Source of the DNA: Haemophilus parainfluenzae
GTDB lineage: Bacteria > Pseudomonadota > Gammaproteobacteria > Enterobacterales > Pasteurellaceae
Direction of reading: 5' to 3'
Length of the DNA stretch: 64,000 nt
Assembly (NCBI RefSeq): GCF_900638025.1
Contig: NZ_LR134481.1
Location: 1,488,001 to 1,552,000 of the forward strand
Part shown: positions 17,726 to 29,309 of the stretch, one piece after another
Layout: each line of letters starts with the position of its first letter
How positions within the stretch are numbered: position 1 is the first letter of the stretch
Made by a program: the position numbers and the translations under genes
The notes under the pieces: model-generated
Databases searched by the model: none
The model's input: only the letters and a program-made list of their open reading frames with translations
Told to the model about the DNA's origin: nothing

Positions 17726-19486
17726 TTAGACGATGCAGACTGCCAAATCCAATTGTTTGTTATGGAACTGATGTAATGTACCACGATGACCCACACTTAG
17801 AATGATCATATTCGGTAAGCGCTCTTTAATTGTTTTATAAAGCAGATACTCTGTTGGCTCATCAAGTGCTGATGTGGTTTCATCTAAAAAGACCACTTCA
17901 GGTTTGGTCAGTAAAATCCGAATGAATGCCACGCGCTGTAATTCACCCGGTGACAAAATCGCTTGCCAATCGTTATCTACATCAAGACTATGAAGATATT
18001 TATCCAAACAGCAATCCGCGAGTGTTTTTTCCAATTCAGGATGATAAGGATCAATGTCTGGATAGCAAATCGCTTCACGTAACGTGCCTTGTGGTATATA
18101 AGGACGTTGTGGTAAGAATAAACTGGTCACACAAGGATGTTCCACTAGACCAACTGTCTCAAAAGGATAAATTCCCGCCATTGCTTTTAATAGCGATGTT
18201 TTCCCTGTGCCAGATGGACCTTGAATTAATAAAGCATCACCATTTTTTAATTTAATATTTAAGTTATTAAGCAACAATCTGCCTTGCTCATCTTTAATAC
18301 CAAAATTTGATAACGCAACACGGTTAGAACATTTCATGGGTTGATGAACCTCTGAATGATCTAATTTATCCAACTTAGTCATAAAACCATAAAGACGATT
18401 TAAGCGCGCTTGATAGAGCGTAAACTCTTCATAGAACAAACGGAAGAAGGAAAGGGCGGTCATTAATCGGTTAAATGCTTGTACAGTTTGGTGCATATCG
18501 CCCAGTTTGATTTGTCCAGTAAAAAAACGAGGCGCTTGCAGCATTAACGGTAAGAGTTTTGCAACGCGCGTGACACTTCCATTAAAGCCGTCTAATCCCA
18601 ACATTCTTAATACAATTGCCCAACGGTTATGAATAATTTCGGCAAATTTGTTTTTCAATAAATGCTGTTCTTGCTGTTCACCTTGATAGAATGCGATACT
18701 TTCCGCATTATCTCGCACTCGAATTAAAGAATAACGGTAGTCACCATTGAGTTTTTCTTTATTGAAGTTCAGCTTGATCAAAGGGTGACCAATCCATACA
18801 GACATTAATGTTGCCAGGATAATAAAGGCATAAATAAAGAAAACAACGCCTTTTTCGATATTCAAGCCAAAAAGACTTAATATTCCAGAAAGTGACCAAA
18901 GAATGATAGTGAATTCAATGGTAGTCAAAATAGAATTAATCATACCGCGCACAATTTTGACGGTACTACTGATAAATTCACGTGCATCTTGCTCAATACG
19001 TTGATCAATATTATCGGGCAGATCTTTTTCGTATTTGATTCGATAGTATTTTTTATTTTCTAACCATCGTTTAACAAGGACTTTATTCAAGCTTTCCAAC
19101 CAACGGATTTCAAATACTTGTTGCAAGAAATAATCGGCGATGGAGTGGATAACTTGTACCAATACTAAGAGGGCATTCAGTTTTGCAAAGAACCAAAACT
19201 TATCCGCATCTAATTCCTGCATTGAGCTATAAAGCCCGTTATAGAAAAAAGAGTTGAGTACGCTGAAACGCACTTCTAACAAAATCATGGTAAACAACAC
19301 CAGTAGCATAACGATGATTTTGATGCTGTTACGGCGATTAATCGAAGGAGATGCAATATGCCAAAACTTCTGACCGAATGTGGTTTGTTTGAGTACCAGT
19401 GTCGTCACGCTAAAGCACACAATCACCCAGAAAAGTGCGGTCAAAATCCAGCTTAAACTTGAGTTAAGTTCAGTTTGCCAATTCAT
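17726..19486 (-). CDS. SbmA/BacA-like ABC transporter with fused ATPase (YddA family)
   Basis: A 586-residue protein: about six membrane helices in residues 1-330 with the SbmA_BacA-like ENKKYYRIKYEKDLPDNIDQRIEQD core (residues 139-163, given here only by its ends ENKKYYRI and DQRIEQD), then an ATPase with Walker A GPSGTGKTS near residue 420, signature LSPGELQRVAF and Walker B VVFLDETTSALDE near residue 515. Relatives are annotated as vitamin B12, bleomycin or antimicrobial-peptide transporters. It follows the TonB receptor by 64 bases but a terminator lies between. Direction and substrate are unknown; the receptor next door could feed the same compound. Confidence 0.85.
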   Translation of the reverse strand: MNWQTELNSSLSWILTALFWVIVCFSVTTLVLKQTTFGQKFWHIASPSINRRNSIKIIVMLLVLFTMILLEVRFSVLNSFFYNGLYSSMQELDADKFWFFAKLNALLVLVQVIHSIADYFLQQVFEIRWLESLNKVLVKRWLENKKYYRIKYEKDLPDNIDQRIEQDAREFISSTVKIVRGMINSILTTIEFTIILWSLSGILSLFGLNIEKGVVFFIYAFIILATLMSVWIGHPLIKLNFNKEKLNGDYRYSLIRVRDNAESIAFYQGEQQEQHLLKNKFAEIIHNRWAIVLRMLGLDGFNGSVTRVAKLLPLMLQAPRFFTGQIKLGDMHQTVQAFNRLMTALSFFRLFYEEFTLYQARLNRLYGFMTKLDKLDHSEVHQPMKCSNRVALSNFGIKDEQGRLLLNNLNIKLKNGDALLIQGPSGTGKTSLLKAMAGIYPFETVGLVEHPCVTSLFLPQRPYIPQGTLREAICYPDIDPYHPELEKTLADCCLDKYLHSLDVDNDWQAILSPGELQRVAFIRILLTKPEVVFLDETTSALDEPTEYLLYKTIKERLPNMIILSVGHRGTLHQFHNKQLDLAVCIV

Positions 19487-19508
19487 TGATTATCCATAAA
19501 GTAAAAAA

Positions 19509-19533
19509 CGAAAAAAGGGCGAAATATTCGCCC
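19509..19533 (-). terminator. Terminator of the TonB-dependent receptor gene
   Basis: Minus-strand stem GGGCGAA / TTCGCCC (19533-19517) followed by a run of T, between the receptor stop and the ABC start. Confidence 0.85.
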
Positions 19534-19550
19534 TCGTATTGTGCGCTTAA

Positions 19551-21734
19551 TTAAAACTCAACTTTCGTGTTGAAGATAAATTCACGTCCATAACCTAATG
19601 CAACAGGGATTAACGTATTTGTTGCGTTACCAGAAGTGGATGGATAGTAAGTTTTATCTGTTAAGTTTTTACCGTTAAGTTGGAAAGAGACTTTCTTGCC
19701 AGAGATTTTGGTATCGTAAGCAATAAAGGCATCATATACCACGGCATAAGGTAATTTGTATGCTTTGGTGTAATCACTGTTATAAGCATGCCAAGAACCT
19801 AAATAACGAGCACCACCACCAACACGGATGTTACCAAAATCAAATTCACCTACGTTATAAGCTAGGAACAGGGAAGCTTGATGTTTCGGTACACCAGAAA
19901 GTTGTTGATTTACCGCATCAGGATAACGCTCATTTTCAAGTGATTTTACTTTGGTGTAGGTATAGTTAGCCGCTACGCTTAGACTATCCGTAATTTGACC
20001 ATTAAGATCGAATTCCACACCACGAGAACGTTGTTTGCCGACGATATTTAATTGCGCATTTGAACCAGACCCAACAGCCTCAGCTACATTACGTTTGCTG
20101 ATATTGAATAATGCTAGTGTTGCATTAAAGCCTGAGTTTTCGTATTTTGCACCAATTTCAAAAGATTTACCTTGTTCTGGTTTTAAATCGCCGCTAACAG
20201 GTGTTGCCACACTCATTTGTGGACGGAAAGACTCAGAGTAGTTCGCAAAGGTTGCAATATGTGGCGTAAATTTATATACGGCACCTAATTGATACAATAA
20301 TTTACCATCGTGCTGATCGGTATTTCCGGTTTTTGTTAGATTTTGACCTTTTTTACAGTTTGCTGCATTTAAGCAATAACGTCCTGCAAATTGATCAAAG
20401 TACTCATAACGTAAACCACCCGTCATGATAAAGTTATCGGTAAAGTAGGCGGTATCTTGAATATAAACACCAACGGTTTTGAGATAGTTATATTGGTAGG
20501 CGTTGCCGTTACCATTTTTATGTTCCGCAACAGGGCTGGTATAGTTTGGATGATCAATATTGATATCAGAATTCATGATGCCTTGGTTATAAATAGGACC
20601 AAGATCACGAATATTACGCATTGCATCAATACCCGCTACAAAGCGGTTAGCAATATCACCGATACCAAATTCACCAACGATATTTAATGTACCGCTATGA
20701 ACGCGTTGATCGCCTTGTTGCTGTTCAATTGCACGGCGGGCTGTACGAGTTTTAACGTTAATATTTGTAATACGAGCTTGATCGTAGAAATATTTGTAAC
20801 GAGCATAGCTATAACCCGCATTTAATTTCCAACCGTCACTCAATTTGTGTTCAATTTTGAAATCAATGTTATCGGTTTTTGCGGTTGTTTCATTATTTGG
20901 TTCATCTAAACGACGCGATACTGGGATATCCGGTAATGCATTAGTTGCCGTTAAAAGATTTGTACCACGATCAAATGGCTCAAGAATATCTTTGTGTTCA
21001 TAAGAAAGAAGTACTTTAGTTTTATCATTTTCCCAAGAAAGTGATGGTGCGTAAGTGGTATTTTTCACTTTGCCAAAATTACGCCAGTAGTCTTTTTCTT
21101 GTTTGTCATAGATAAAGCGGTAAGCGAAACCATTTCCTAACCCACCAGTAAAATCTAATTGCGTTCCCCACAGGCTATGATTACCTAAGGTTCCACCAAC
21201 GACATAACGTGGCGTTTGTTGTGGTTTTTTAGTAATGATATTAACCACACCACCTGGATCTTGAATACCATAAAGTACAGATGCAGGTCCTTTTAAAACT
21301 TCAACAGTTTCAGTTGTCGCGCTAAAGTTTTTAGCTGGACCAGCTTGTAAACCGTTACGCATAATTGAGTTGTCACGGTTTCCACCAAAACCACGTTTTT
21401 GAATAGAGTCAAACATACCACCTAACGTATTCGCTTGACTCACACCACTGACGTTATAAAGCGCATCAATGAGTGATTCAGGTTTGCGATCTTCTAGTAG
21501 TTTGGTTGAAAGAATATTTACTGTGTTTGGTGTGTCGAATACAGGCAATTCAGCTTTTGATACAACTGATGTCCCTGTCGTTTGATAACCATTTTGTTTA
21601 ATTCCCGTATCTTGAACGTTAATTTGCTCAAGCGTCTCGGTGTTTGTATCTACGGTTTGCTCAGTTTCTGCAAACGTAGAAATGGAAAAACTGGTTAAAA
21701 GTGCAGTTGAAATAAGGCTTAATTTAAAATTCAT
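19551..21734 (-). CDS. TonB-dependent siderophore-type outer-membrane receptor
   Basis: A 727-residue outer-membrane protein. [22 protein letters not shown] is a signal peptide (cleavage before ETEQ), followed by a TonB-box-like ETLEQINVQ. The plug covers about residues 45-170 ([37 protein letters not shown]) and a 22-strand barrel the rest, ending in Phe (NTKVEF) as outer-membrane proteins do. The [16 protein letters not shown] block is typical of the siderophore receptor family (FhuA/FoxA/FpvA-like). ATG 21734 begins the signal peptide. The promoter region holds a Fur-like site and a LacI/PurR-like palindrome. Ligand unknown: ferric siderophore likely, other compounds possible. Confidence 0.9.
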   Translation of the reverse strand: MNFKLSLISTALLTSFSISTFAETEQTVDTNTETLEQINVQDTGIKQNGYQTTGTSVVSKAELPVFDTPNTVNILSTKLLEDRKPESLIDALYNVSGVSQANTLGGMFDSIQKRGFGGNRDNSIMRNGLQAGPAKNFSATTETVEVLKGPASVLYGIQDPGGVVNIITKKPQQTPRYVVGGTLGNHSLWGTQLDFTGGLGNGFAYRFIYDKQEKDYWRNFGKVKNTTYAPSLSWENDKTKVLLSYEHKDILEPFDRGTNLLTATNALPDIPVSRRLDEPNNETTAKTDNIDFKIEHKLSDGWKLNAGYSYARYKYFYDQARITNINVKTRTARRAIEQQQGDQRVHSGTLNIVGEFGIGDIANRFVAGIDAMRNIRDLGPIYNQGIMNSDINIDHPNYTSPVAEHKNGNGNAYQYNYLKTVGVYIQDTAYFTDNFIMTGGLRYEYFDQFAGRYCLNAANCKKGQNLTKTGNTDQHDGKLLYQLGAVYKFTPHIATFANYSESFRPQMSVATPVSGDLKPEQGKSFEIGAKYENSGFNATLALFNISKRNVAEAVGSGSNAQLNIVGKQRSRGVEFDLNGQITDSLSVAANYTYTKVKSLENERYPDAVNQQLSGVPKHQASLFLAYNVGEFDFGNIRVGGGARYLGSWHAYNSDYTKAYKLPYAVVYDAFIAYDTKISGKKVSFQLNGKNLTDKTYYPSTSGNATNTLIPVALGYGREFIFNTKVEF

Positions 21735-21773
21735 AATCGCTTTCCAATAGATAATAAAAGAGCCCAAAGTATA

Positions 21774-21789
21774 GCGAAAACGTTTACGT
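21774..21789. promoter_or_regulatory. LacI/PurR-like operator before the TonB receptor
   Basis: GCGAAAACGTTTACGT agrees at 13 of 16 positions with the E. coli PurR operator consensus as I remember it (ACGCAAACGTTTTCGT), with the central CG of LacI-family sites. It lies 40-55 bases before the receptor ATG. Which regulator uses it is unknown. Confidence 0.4.
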
Positions 21790-21797
21790 CAATCAAT

Positions 21798-21817
21798 GCA
21801 AATTATTTTCATTTATA
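21798..21817 (-). promoter_or_regulatory. Possible Fur box before the TonB receptor
   Basis: Minus-strand TATAAATGAAAATAATTTGC matches about 12 of 19 positions of the Fur consensus. It fits iron control of a siderophore-type receptor, but the match alone is weak. Confidence 0.4.
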
Positions 21818-21873
21818 TATGTGATTATCCAGAAAAGATTCATTCAAATTAAGGTGAGATCGAAAAAGAAAAA

Positions 21874-21899
21874 CCCCAAGCTAATAAAGCTTGGGATTG
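21874..21899 (-). terminator. Terminator of tRNA-Val
   Basis: Minus-strand stem CCCAAGCT / AGCTTGGG with a 5-base loop and a T-rich tail, beginning 9 bases after the CCA end of the tRNA. Confidence 0.88.
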
Positions 21900-21903
21900 T
21901 AAA

Positions 21904-21980
21904 TGGTGCGACTAGCTGGACTCGAACCAGTGACCCCCACCATGTCAAGGTGGTGCTCTAACCAACTGAGCTATAGTCGC
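21904..21980 (-). tRNA. tRNA-Val (anticodon GAC)
   Basis: A 77-base minus-strand cloverleaf with encoded CCA. Acceptor GCGACTA / TAGTCGC (21980-21974 / 21914-21908), D arm AGCTCAGTTGGTTAGAGC, anticodon loop TTGACAT giving GAC, T loop GGTTCGAGTCC. It decodes GUC and GUU. It is a single tRNA gene with its own promoter and terminator. Confidence 0.97.
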
Positions 21981-21996
21981 ATAAAAGATGTAACAG

Positions 21997-22025
21997 ATGA
22001 TAAACAGTTTTAAGGATGAAAACAA
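21997..22025 (-). promoter_or_regulatory. tRNA-Val promoter
   Basis: Minus-strand TTGTTT (22025-22020), 17 bases, TATCAT (22002-21997); start expected near 21990, about 10 bases before the mature tRNA. Confidence 0.55.
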
Positions 22026-22100
22026 GGGGATTTGTTTTAAGTTAAGTTTAGATGCTAAAAAAATAACCAATATTTAACTTGAAAAGTCTCAGTAGCTATT

Positions 22101-22129
22101 TTGATTTTATATTGGTTTAAGCGTATAAT
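22101..22129 (+). promoter_or_regulatory. pykA promoter
   Basis: TTGATT (22101-22106), 17 bases, TATAAT (22124-22129). The leader would be about 70 bases before pykA. Confidence 0.65.
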
Positions 22130-22206
22130 GCGCAACGTTTTTTATCTCGGATAAGCCGAATTTAGAAAAGTTTTATTAAAATTGTAACTATTGTGGAGTT
22201 TAGATA

Positions 22207-23643
22207 ATGTCTAGAAAATTAAGAAGAACGAAGATTGTATGTACAATGGGACCAGCAACAGATCGCGATAATAATCTTGAAAAAATTATCGCAGCTGGTG
22301 CGAATGTTGTACGTATGAATTTTTCTCACGGTACACCAGAAGATCATATTGAACGCGCAGAGCGTGTTCGTGCGATCGCAAAAAAATTAGGTAAAACCGT
22401 GGCAATTTTAGGTGACTTACAAGGTCCTAAAATTCGTGTTTCTACTTTTAAAGACGGCAAAATTTTCTTAAATGTTGGTGATAAATTTATTCTTGATGCG
22501 GAATTACCAAAAGGTGAGGGTAATCAAGAAGCCGTTGGTTTAGACTATAAAACACTTCCACAAGATGTTGTGCCAAGCGATATTCTTTTATTAGATGACG
22601 GCCGTGTTCAATTAAAAGTACTTTCTACTGAAGGTGCAAAAGTATTTACTGAAGTGACTGTTGGTGGCCCATTATCAAACAATAAAGGGATCAACAAATT
22701 AGGTGGTGGCCTATCTGCAGATGCATTAACTGAAAAAGATAAAGCAGATATCATCACTGCTGCTCGTATCGGTGTAGATTACCTAGCGGTATCTTTCCCA
22801 CGTTCAAGTGCAGATTTAAACTATGCACGTGAGTTAGCAAAACAAGCTGGTTTAGAAGCGAAAATCGTTGCTAAAGTTGAACGTGCTGAAACCGTAGTTG
22901 ATGAAGCAGCAATGGATGATATCATCTTAGCTTCAGATGTCATCATGGTTGCGCGTGGTGACTTAGGTGTTGAAATCGGTGACCCTGAATTAGTTGGTGT
23001 ACAGAAAAAATTAATTCGTCGTTCACGTCAATTAAACCGTGCAGTTATTACAGCAACTCAAATGATGGAGTCAATGATCAGCAACCCAATGCCTACTCGT
23101 GCAGAAGTTATGGACGTGGCAAATGCGGTATTAGATGGTACTGACGCGGTAATGCTTTCAGCGGAAACTGCAGCAGGTCAATATCCAGCTGAAACTGTAG
23201 CGACAATGGCACGCGTATGTTTAGGTGCAGAAAAAATGCCTAGCATCAATATTTCCCATCACCGTTTAGATCGTGAGTTCAGAGATATTGAAGAATCAGT
23301 GGCAATGTCTGCCATGTATGCAGCAAACCACTTAAGCGGTATCGCTGCAATCATTACATTAAGTCACTCTGGTCGTACACCATTATTAATGTCACGCATC
23401 AGCTCTGGTTTACCAATCTTTGCACTTTCTCGTGTTCAAGAAACATTAAACCGTTGCGCATTATATCGTGGTGTCACTCCAGTTCATTTTGATGGTGAAT
23501 CTCGTAGCTCTGCAGGTGCAAAAGCAGCGATTAACCTATTAAAAGAAAAAGGTTATTTAGTTTCAGGTGATCTTGTTTTATTAACACAAGGTGATGAATC
23601 AGAAGGTACAACTAACGTATGTCGTACTTTAACAGTTGAATAA
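22207..23643 (+). CDS. pykA: Pyruvate kinase (PykA type)
   Basis: A 478-residue glycolytic enzyme that makes pyruvate and ATP from phosphoenolpyruvate and ADP. The N-terminus [14 protein letters not shown], the active-site [13 protein letters not shown], the signature-region AKVERAE with [13 protein letters not shown], and [10 protein letters not shown] are all present. Overall it follows E. coli PykA (480 residues) more closely than PykF, as seen in [16 protein letters not shown]. The start follows TGTGGAG. A promoter at 22101-22129 and a terminator at 23667-23691 frame a single-gene unit. Confidence 0.97.
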   Translation: MSRKLRRTKIVCTMGPATDRDNNLEKIIAAGANVVRMNFSHGTPEDHIERAERVRAIAKKLGKTVAILGDLQGPKIRVSTFKDGKIFLNVGDKFILDAELPKGEGNQEAVGLDYKTLPQDVVPSDILLLDDGRVQLKVLSTEGAKVFTEVTVGGPLSNNKGINKLGGGLSADALTEKDKADIITAARIGVDYLAVSFPRSSADLNYARELAKQAGLEAKIVAKVERAETVVDEAAMDDIILASDVIMVARGDLGVEIGDPELVGVQKKLIRRSRQLNRAVITATQMMESMISNPMPTRAEVMDVANAVLDGTDAVMLSAETAAGQYPAETVATMARVCLGAEKMPSINISHHRLDREFRDIEESVAMSAMYAANHLSGIAAIITLSHSGRTPLLMSRISSGLPIFALSRVQETLNRCALYRGVTPVHFDGESRSSAGAKAAINLLKEKGYLVSGDLVLLTQGDESEGTTNVCRTLTVE

Positions 23644-23666
23644 TCAATATGAATGAATAAAAAGAG

Positions 23667-23691
23667 CGGTGGATTTTTCCACCGTTTTTTT
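23667..23691 (+). terminator. pykA terminator
   Basis: Stem CGGTGGA / TCCACCG with a 4-base loop and a T7 tail, 24 bases after the pykA stop. An uptake signal follows about 25 bases later. Confidence 0.88.
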
Positions 23692-23791
23692 ATATCTAAA
23701 ATATTGAAAATATTGACCGCACTTTTTTCTTAAAACCACCTCCTATTTGCGGTATCATAAGCACAGTTTTTTAGTTTAAATTGAAATCCTT

Positions 23792-25198
23792 ATGGCATCA
23801 CAAAGACAAATCCAATCTCCCGATAAAAAAACTGAACAAGTTAGTATCCCGCCTCACTCCATTGAAGCTGAACAAGCCGTACTTGGCGGCATCATGTTGA
23901 GTAATCAACATTGGGATGGTATTGCAGAAAGAGTGATTGCTGAGGATTTTTATACTTTTGCGCATAAAGCAATCTTCCAAACCATGGAAGAATTAATGCG
24001 CAACCAAACGCCGATTGATTTAATCACTCTTGATCAAGCCCTTAAAGCTAAGGATATTAGTGATTCCGTAGGTGGTTTTGCTTATTTAGCGGATCTTTCT
24101 AATAATACCCCAAATGCGATTAATATTTTGGCTTATGCGGAAATCGTGCGTGAAAAAGCGATTTTGCGTGAGCTTATTGCAGTGGGAAATCGTATCGCAG
24201 AAAACAGCTATTCTCCGAAAGGCAAAGATATCAAAATGGTGTTGGATGAAGCCGAGAGAGAGGTGTTTGCTATTGCTGAAAAACGCAGTTCTTCAACTGA
24301 AGGACCGCAAAATGTGATCAGCGTGTTGGAAAGCACTATTGCTCGAATTGATACCTTAAGTAAGCTTGAAAATCATAGTGGTGTGACAGGCGTCACAACG
24401 GGCTTTGTTGACTTAGATAAGAAAACAGCAGGTTTACAGCCTTCCGATCTCATCATTGTCGCAGCACGTCCTTCTATGGGTAAAACTACGTTTGCGATGA
24501 ACCTTTGTGAAAATGCCGCCATGGCAAGTGATAAGCCTGTGTTGGTATTCAGTTTAGAGATGCCGGCTGAACAAATTATGATGCGTATGATTGCCTCTCT
24601 TGCTCGCGTGGATCAAACTAAAATTCGTACTGGTCAAAACTTGGATGAAACAGAGTGGAGCAAAATTGCAAGTGTGTTTGGGATGTTTAAGCAAAAAAAC
24701 AATCTTTATATCGATGATTCATCAGGTTTAACCCCAACAGAATTGCGTTCTCGTGCGCGTCGTGTGTATCGCGAAAATGGTGGCTTGAGCATGATTATGG
24801 TGGACTATCTTCAATTAATGCGCGCCCCCGCATTTTCAGATAACCGTACCTTAGAAATTGCTGAGATTTCCCGTTCATTAAAAGCCTTAGCGAAAGAATT
24901 AGAAGTCCCCGTTGTAGCTCTTTCCCAGCTTAACCGTACATTGGAACAACGTGCAGATAAACGCCCAGTAAACTCGGACTTGCGTGAATCAGGCTCTATT
25001 GAACAGGATGCTGACTTGATCATGTTTATTTATCGTGACGAAGTGTATAACGATAATTCTGAAGATAAAGGTGTTGCTGAAATCATTATCGGTAAACAAC
25101 GTAACGGTCCGATTGGTCGTGTACGTTTAGCATTTAACGGTCAATTCTCACGCTTTGATAACCTTGCCGAACAGCGTGAATACAGAGATGATTATTAG
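23792..25198 (+). CDS. dnaB: Replicative DNA helicase DnaB
   Basis: A 468-residue hexameric helicase of the replication fork. The N-terminal domain (about residues 20-125, PPHSIEAEQAVLGGIM) binds primase and forms the collar. The RecA-like C-terminal domain has the P-loop ARPSMGKTTF near residue 230, Walker B MIMVDYLQLM near 332 and the arginine-finger region KQRNGPIG near 432. No intein is present, and the length is normal. alr follows after 23 bases, so the two may be cotranscribed, a common gamma-proteobacterial arrangement. Confidence 0.98.
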   Translation: MASQRQIQSPDKKTEQVSIPPHSIEAEQAVLGGIMLSNQHWDGIAERVIAEDFYTFAHKAIFQTMEELMRNQTPIDLITLDQALKAKDISDSVGGFAYLADLSNNTPNAINILAYAEIVREKAILRELIAVGNRIAENSYSPKGKDIKMVLDEAEREVFAIAEKRSSSTEGPQNVISVLESTIARIDTLSKLENHSGVTGVTTGFVDLDKKTAGLQPSDLIIVAARPSMGKTTFAMNLCENAAMASDKPVLVFSLEMPAEQIMMRMIASLARVDQTKIRTGQNLDETEWSKIASVFGMFKQKNNLYIDDSSGLTPTELRSRARRVYRENGGLSMIMVDYLQLMRAPAFSDNRTLEIAEISRSLKALAKELEVPVVALSQLNRTLEQRADKRPVNSDLRESGSIEQDADLIMFIYRDEVYNDNSEDKGVAEIIIGKQRNGPIGRVRLAFNGQFSRFDNLAEQREYRDDY

Positions 25199-25221
25199 GC
25201 AAGAGATAACGGATTAGAAAA

Positions 25222-26304
25222 ATGAACGTAAAACCGGCAACAGCGAAAATCAGTTCGCTTGCCCTAAAACATAATTTACAAGTTATTAAAGAAAAAGCAC
25301 CACACAGCAAAATTATTGCCGTGGTAAAAGCAAACGCATATGGTCATGGTGTGGTATTTGTCTCATCCGCTTTAGAAAGTATGGTGGATTGCTTTGCTGT
25401 GGCACGTTTAGAAGAAGCATTATCTTTACGCTCCAATGGTATTATTAAACCGATCTTATTGCTAGAAGGCTTTTTCGATGAAAAAGATCTGCCTATTATT
25501 GCAGTAAATAATATTGAGACGGTGGTTCATAACCGCGAACAGCTTGAAGCATTAAAACGAGCTGTGGTACCAAGTCCAATCAAAGTTTGGTTGAAGATTG
25601 ATACTGGTATGCACCGTTTAGGTGTGTCGCTTGGTGAAGTGGATTATTTTTATCAAGAGCTGAAAAAACTGCCTCAAATTCAATCGCACTTAGGCTTTGT
25701 GAGTCATTTTAGTCGAGCAGATGAATTAGATTCTGATTACACTCAAGTTCAGCTCGATCGTTTCCTTCAAGCCACAAAAAATAAAGAGGGAGAGCGAACC
25801 ATTGCCGCATCAGGTGGAATCCTATTCTGGCCAGAAGCGCATCTAGATTGTATTCGTCCAGGGATTATTATGTATGGTATTTCACCAACGGATACTGCCG
25901 GTGCTGAATTTGGTTTAACTCCCGTGATGAATTTAACGTCATCTTTGCTTTCTGTACGTGATCATAAAAAAGGGGAGCCTGTTGGCTATGGCGGTATTTG
26001 GACGAGTCCGAAAGATACTAAAATTGGCGTGGTTGCCATTGGTTATGGTGATGGATATCCGCGTGATGTGCCAGAAGGTACACCAGTTTATCTAAATGGT
26101 CGTATTGTTCCTATTGTTGGTCGTGTCTCAATGGATATGCTAACGGTCGATTTAGGTCCAGATAGCCAAGATAAAGTCGGTGATGAAGTGATCTTATGGG
26201 GTAAGGAATTACCAATTGAAACGGTAGCTAAATACAGTGGTATTTTAAGCTATGAATTGATTACAAAATTAACGCCGCGTGTTATAACAGAATATGTCGA
26301 TTAA
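25222..26304 (+). CDS. alr: Alanine racemase
   Basis: A 360-residue PLP enzyme that makes D-alanine for peptidoglycan. The PLP lysine motif VVKANAYGHG is at residues 33-42, the second catalytic Tyr lies in GYGDGYPRDVPEG near residue 275, and GRVSMDMLTVDLG is near residue 300. One alr gene is visible here; whether a second racemase exists elsewhere cannot be told. It follows dnaB closely and has no terminator before pgi, which begins 56 bases later. Confidence 0.97.
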   Translation: MNVKPATAKISSLALKHNLQVIKEKAPHSKIIAVVKANAYGHGVVFVSSALESMVDCFAVARLEEALSLRSNGIIKPILLLEGFFDEKDLPIIAVNNIETVVHNREQLEALKRAVVPSPIKVWLKIDTGMHRLGVSLGEVDYFYQELKKLPQIQSHLGFVSHFSRADELDSDYTQVQLDRFLQATKNKEGERTIAASGGILFWPEAHLDCIRPGIIMYGISPTDTAGAEFGLTPVMNLTSSLLSVRDHKKGEPVGYGGIWTSPKDTKIGVVAIGYGDGYPRDVPEGTPVYLNGRIVPIVGRVSMDMLTVDLGPDSQDKVGDEVILWGKELPIETVAKYSGILSYELITKLTPRVITEYVD

Positions 26305-26348
26305 TTGTTTTTGTAAGAAAGCAAAAATGTAAAGAATTCAATTTTTAA

Positions 26349-28010
<1,662 letters not shown>

Positions 28011-28097
28011 GATAATGTAAAGTAAAAGGCGGTCGAAAACTGATCTGCACCCCAAAAGTTGGACTCAACAAACCAACAATTGAGGTGCAGATTTTTT

Positions 28098-28451
28098 ATG
28101 GGTAAACACTACACAATCGAATTTAAATTACAGGTTCTTCAACCTATTTTGAATGGGAAAATGAGTATTAGAGAAACTGCGCGTTTTTACAATATTCCTT
28201 CCAACTCCCTAGTCGGGACATGGTTGAAACGATTTGAAAAAAGTGGCATAAAAGGACTTATTCCCCGTAAACCATCAGGACGACCGCCGATGAAACCCAA
28301 ATATGCAAAAATGCCACCGCCACCCAAAACTGAAGAAGACCGTTTACGCCTGAGAATTTTACAGCTTGAAGCGGAGGTAGCCTACCTAAAGGAGTTGAGA
28401 AGGCTCAGACTTCAGGACGAAGCCGAGCAACGGAAATTATCCAAAGGTTAA
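28098..28451 (+). CDS. IS150-group transposase OrfA
   Basis: A 117-residue DNA-binding protein with a helix-turn-helix in residues 8-50 (YTIEFKLQVLQPILNG, SIRETARFYNIP), a basic linker with SGRPPMKPK, and a C-terminal leucine-zipper-like helix (RLRILQLEAEVAYLKELRRL) as in IS3-family OrfA. ATG 28098 is chosen over the upstream extension to 28059, which runs into the terminal repeat. The frame ends at 28451, overlapping the open -1 frame of orfB. Confidence 0.88.
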   Translation: MGKHYTIEFKLQVLQPILNGKMSIRETARFYNIPSNSLVGTWLKRFEKSGIKGLIPRKPSGRPPMKPKYAKMPPPPKTEEDRLRLRILQLEAEVAYLKELRRLRLQDEAEQRKLSKG

Positions 28452-29257
28452 GAACACGCTATCCGTTAAAATGGCTTTTAGGCTTTGCACAATTAGCGCG
28501 TAGTACGTTTTTTGCTAAACTTCAGATTAAACTGGATAAGGATGAGTTGTTGAAAAAGACCATTAAACGCATCAAAGCCAACCATCCTGATTATGGCTAC
28601 CGACGTGTTCATGCCTGCTTGCCAGGCGTGAATCATAAAAAAGTTCAACGTTTAATGCAGACACTTGGGCTTCAAGTGCGGTCAAGAAAAAGCAAGAAAT
28701 TTACGACCTATCGAGGCACGATAGGGGTGATTGCACCGAATCATCTTGAACGCGATTTTAGTGCAACGGCCCCGAACCAAAAATGGGTGACCGATATCAC
28801 CGAGTTTAAGGCGAAAGATGGGAGCAAAGTCTATTTATCCCCAATTTTAGACTTATTTAACAATGAGATAGTTTCATATAATCTCAGCTATTCCCCAAAC
28901 TGGGCGCAAGTAGAGGACATGTTAATGCAAGCCGTCAAAGGATTAAATAAAGCTTGTGGTGTCATTTTACATTCAGACCAGGGATGGCAATATCAAATGG
29001 TGGCTTATCGTCGAATCTTGGCTGAACATGGCATCATTCAAAGTATGTCGAGAAAAGGGAATTGCTTGGACAACGCCGCAATGGAAAGTTTCTTTGGACG
29101 ATTAAAAACAGAATGTTTTTATGGTCGGGAATTTAACAGTAGAGAGGAGATAGTTGATGCCGTCAGGGATTATTTGGATTACTATAATCACCGACGGATT
29201 CAACTAAAATTAAAAGGACTGAGTCCGGTACAATATCGAAAACAATCCTTTAAATAA
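28442..29257 (+). CDS. IS150-group transposase OrfB (DDE integrase; made by -1 frameshift or internal start)
   Basis: The catalytic half of the transposase. The frame is open upstream of 28442, and the region read from there begins QRLRTRYPLKWLLGFAQLAR, which resembles IS150-type OrfB starts. The rve domain follows with DDE residues in WVTDIT, HSDQGWQYQ and NAAMESFFGRLK, and the C-terminal YNHRRIQLKLKGLSPVQYR. It is -1 relative to orfA. I see no classical A6G slippery run in the overlap, so translation may start internally (TTG 28547 is the first start-like codon of the shorter frame). No stop interrupts it, so the element may be active. Confidence 0.85.
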   Translation, partial: QRLRTRYPLKWLLGFAQLARSTFFAKLQIKLDKDELLKKTIKRIKANHPDYGYRRVHACLPGVNHKKVQRLMQTLGLQVRSRKSKKFTTYRGTIGVIAPNHLERDFSATAPNQKWVTDITEFKAKDGSKVYLSPILDLFNNEIVSYNLSYSPNWAQVEDMLMQAVKGLNKACGVILHSDQGWQYQMVAYRRILAEHGIIQSMSRKGNCLDNAAMESFFGRLKTECFYGREFNSREEIVDAVRDYLDYYNHRRIQLKLKGLSPVQYRKQSFK

Positions 29258-29309
29258 CAGTCTAACTTTTTGGGGTCAGATCAAAACTGACCGCACTTTT
29301 TTATTTTCA

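Larger units (their letters stand above)
28041..29283 (+). mobile_element. IS3-family insertion sequence (IS150 group), about 1.24 kb
   Basis: Imperfect terminal inverted repeats: left TGATCTGCACCCCAAAAGTT, right (complement) TGATCTGACCCCAAAAAGTT; the ends are the usual TG...CA. AAAC flanks both sides (28037-28040 and 29284-29287), a likely 3-4 bp target duplication. Inside are orfA (HTH) and orfB (DDE transposase) in the -1 frame. Removing the element and one AAAC restores a hairpin of GGCGGTC and GACCGC with a T tract, the probable pgi terminator. An uptake signal sits inside the element at 28674-28682. Confidence 0.9.
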
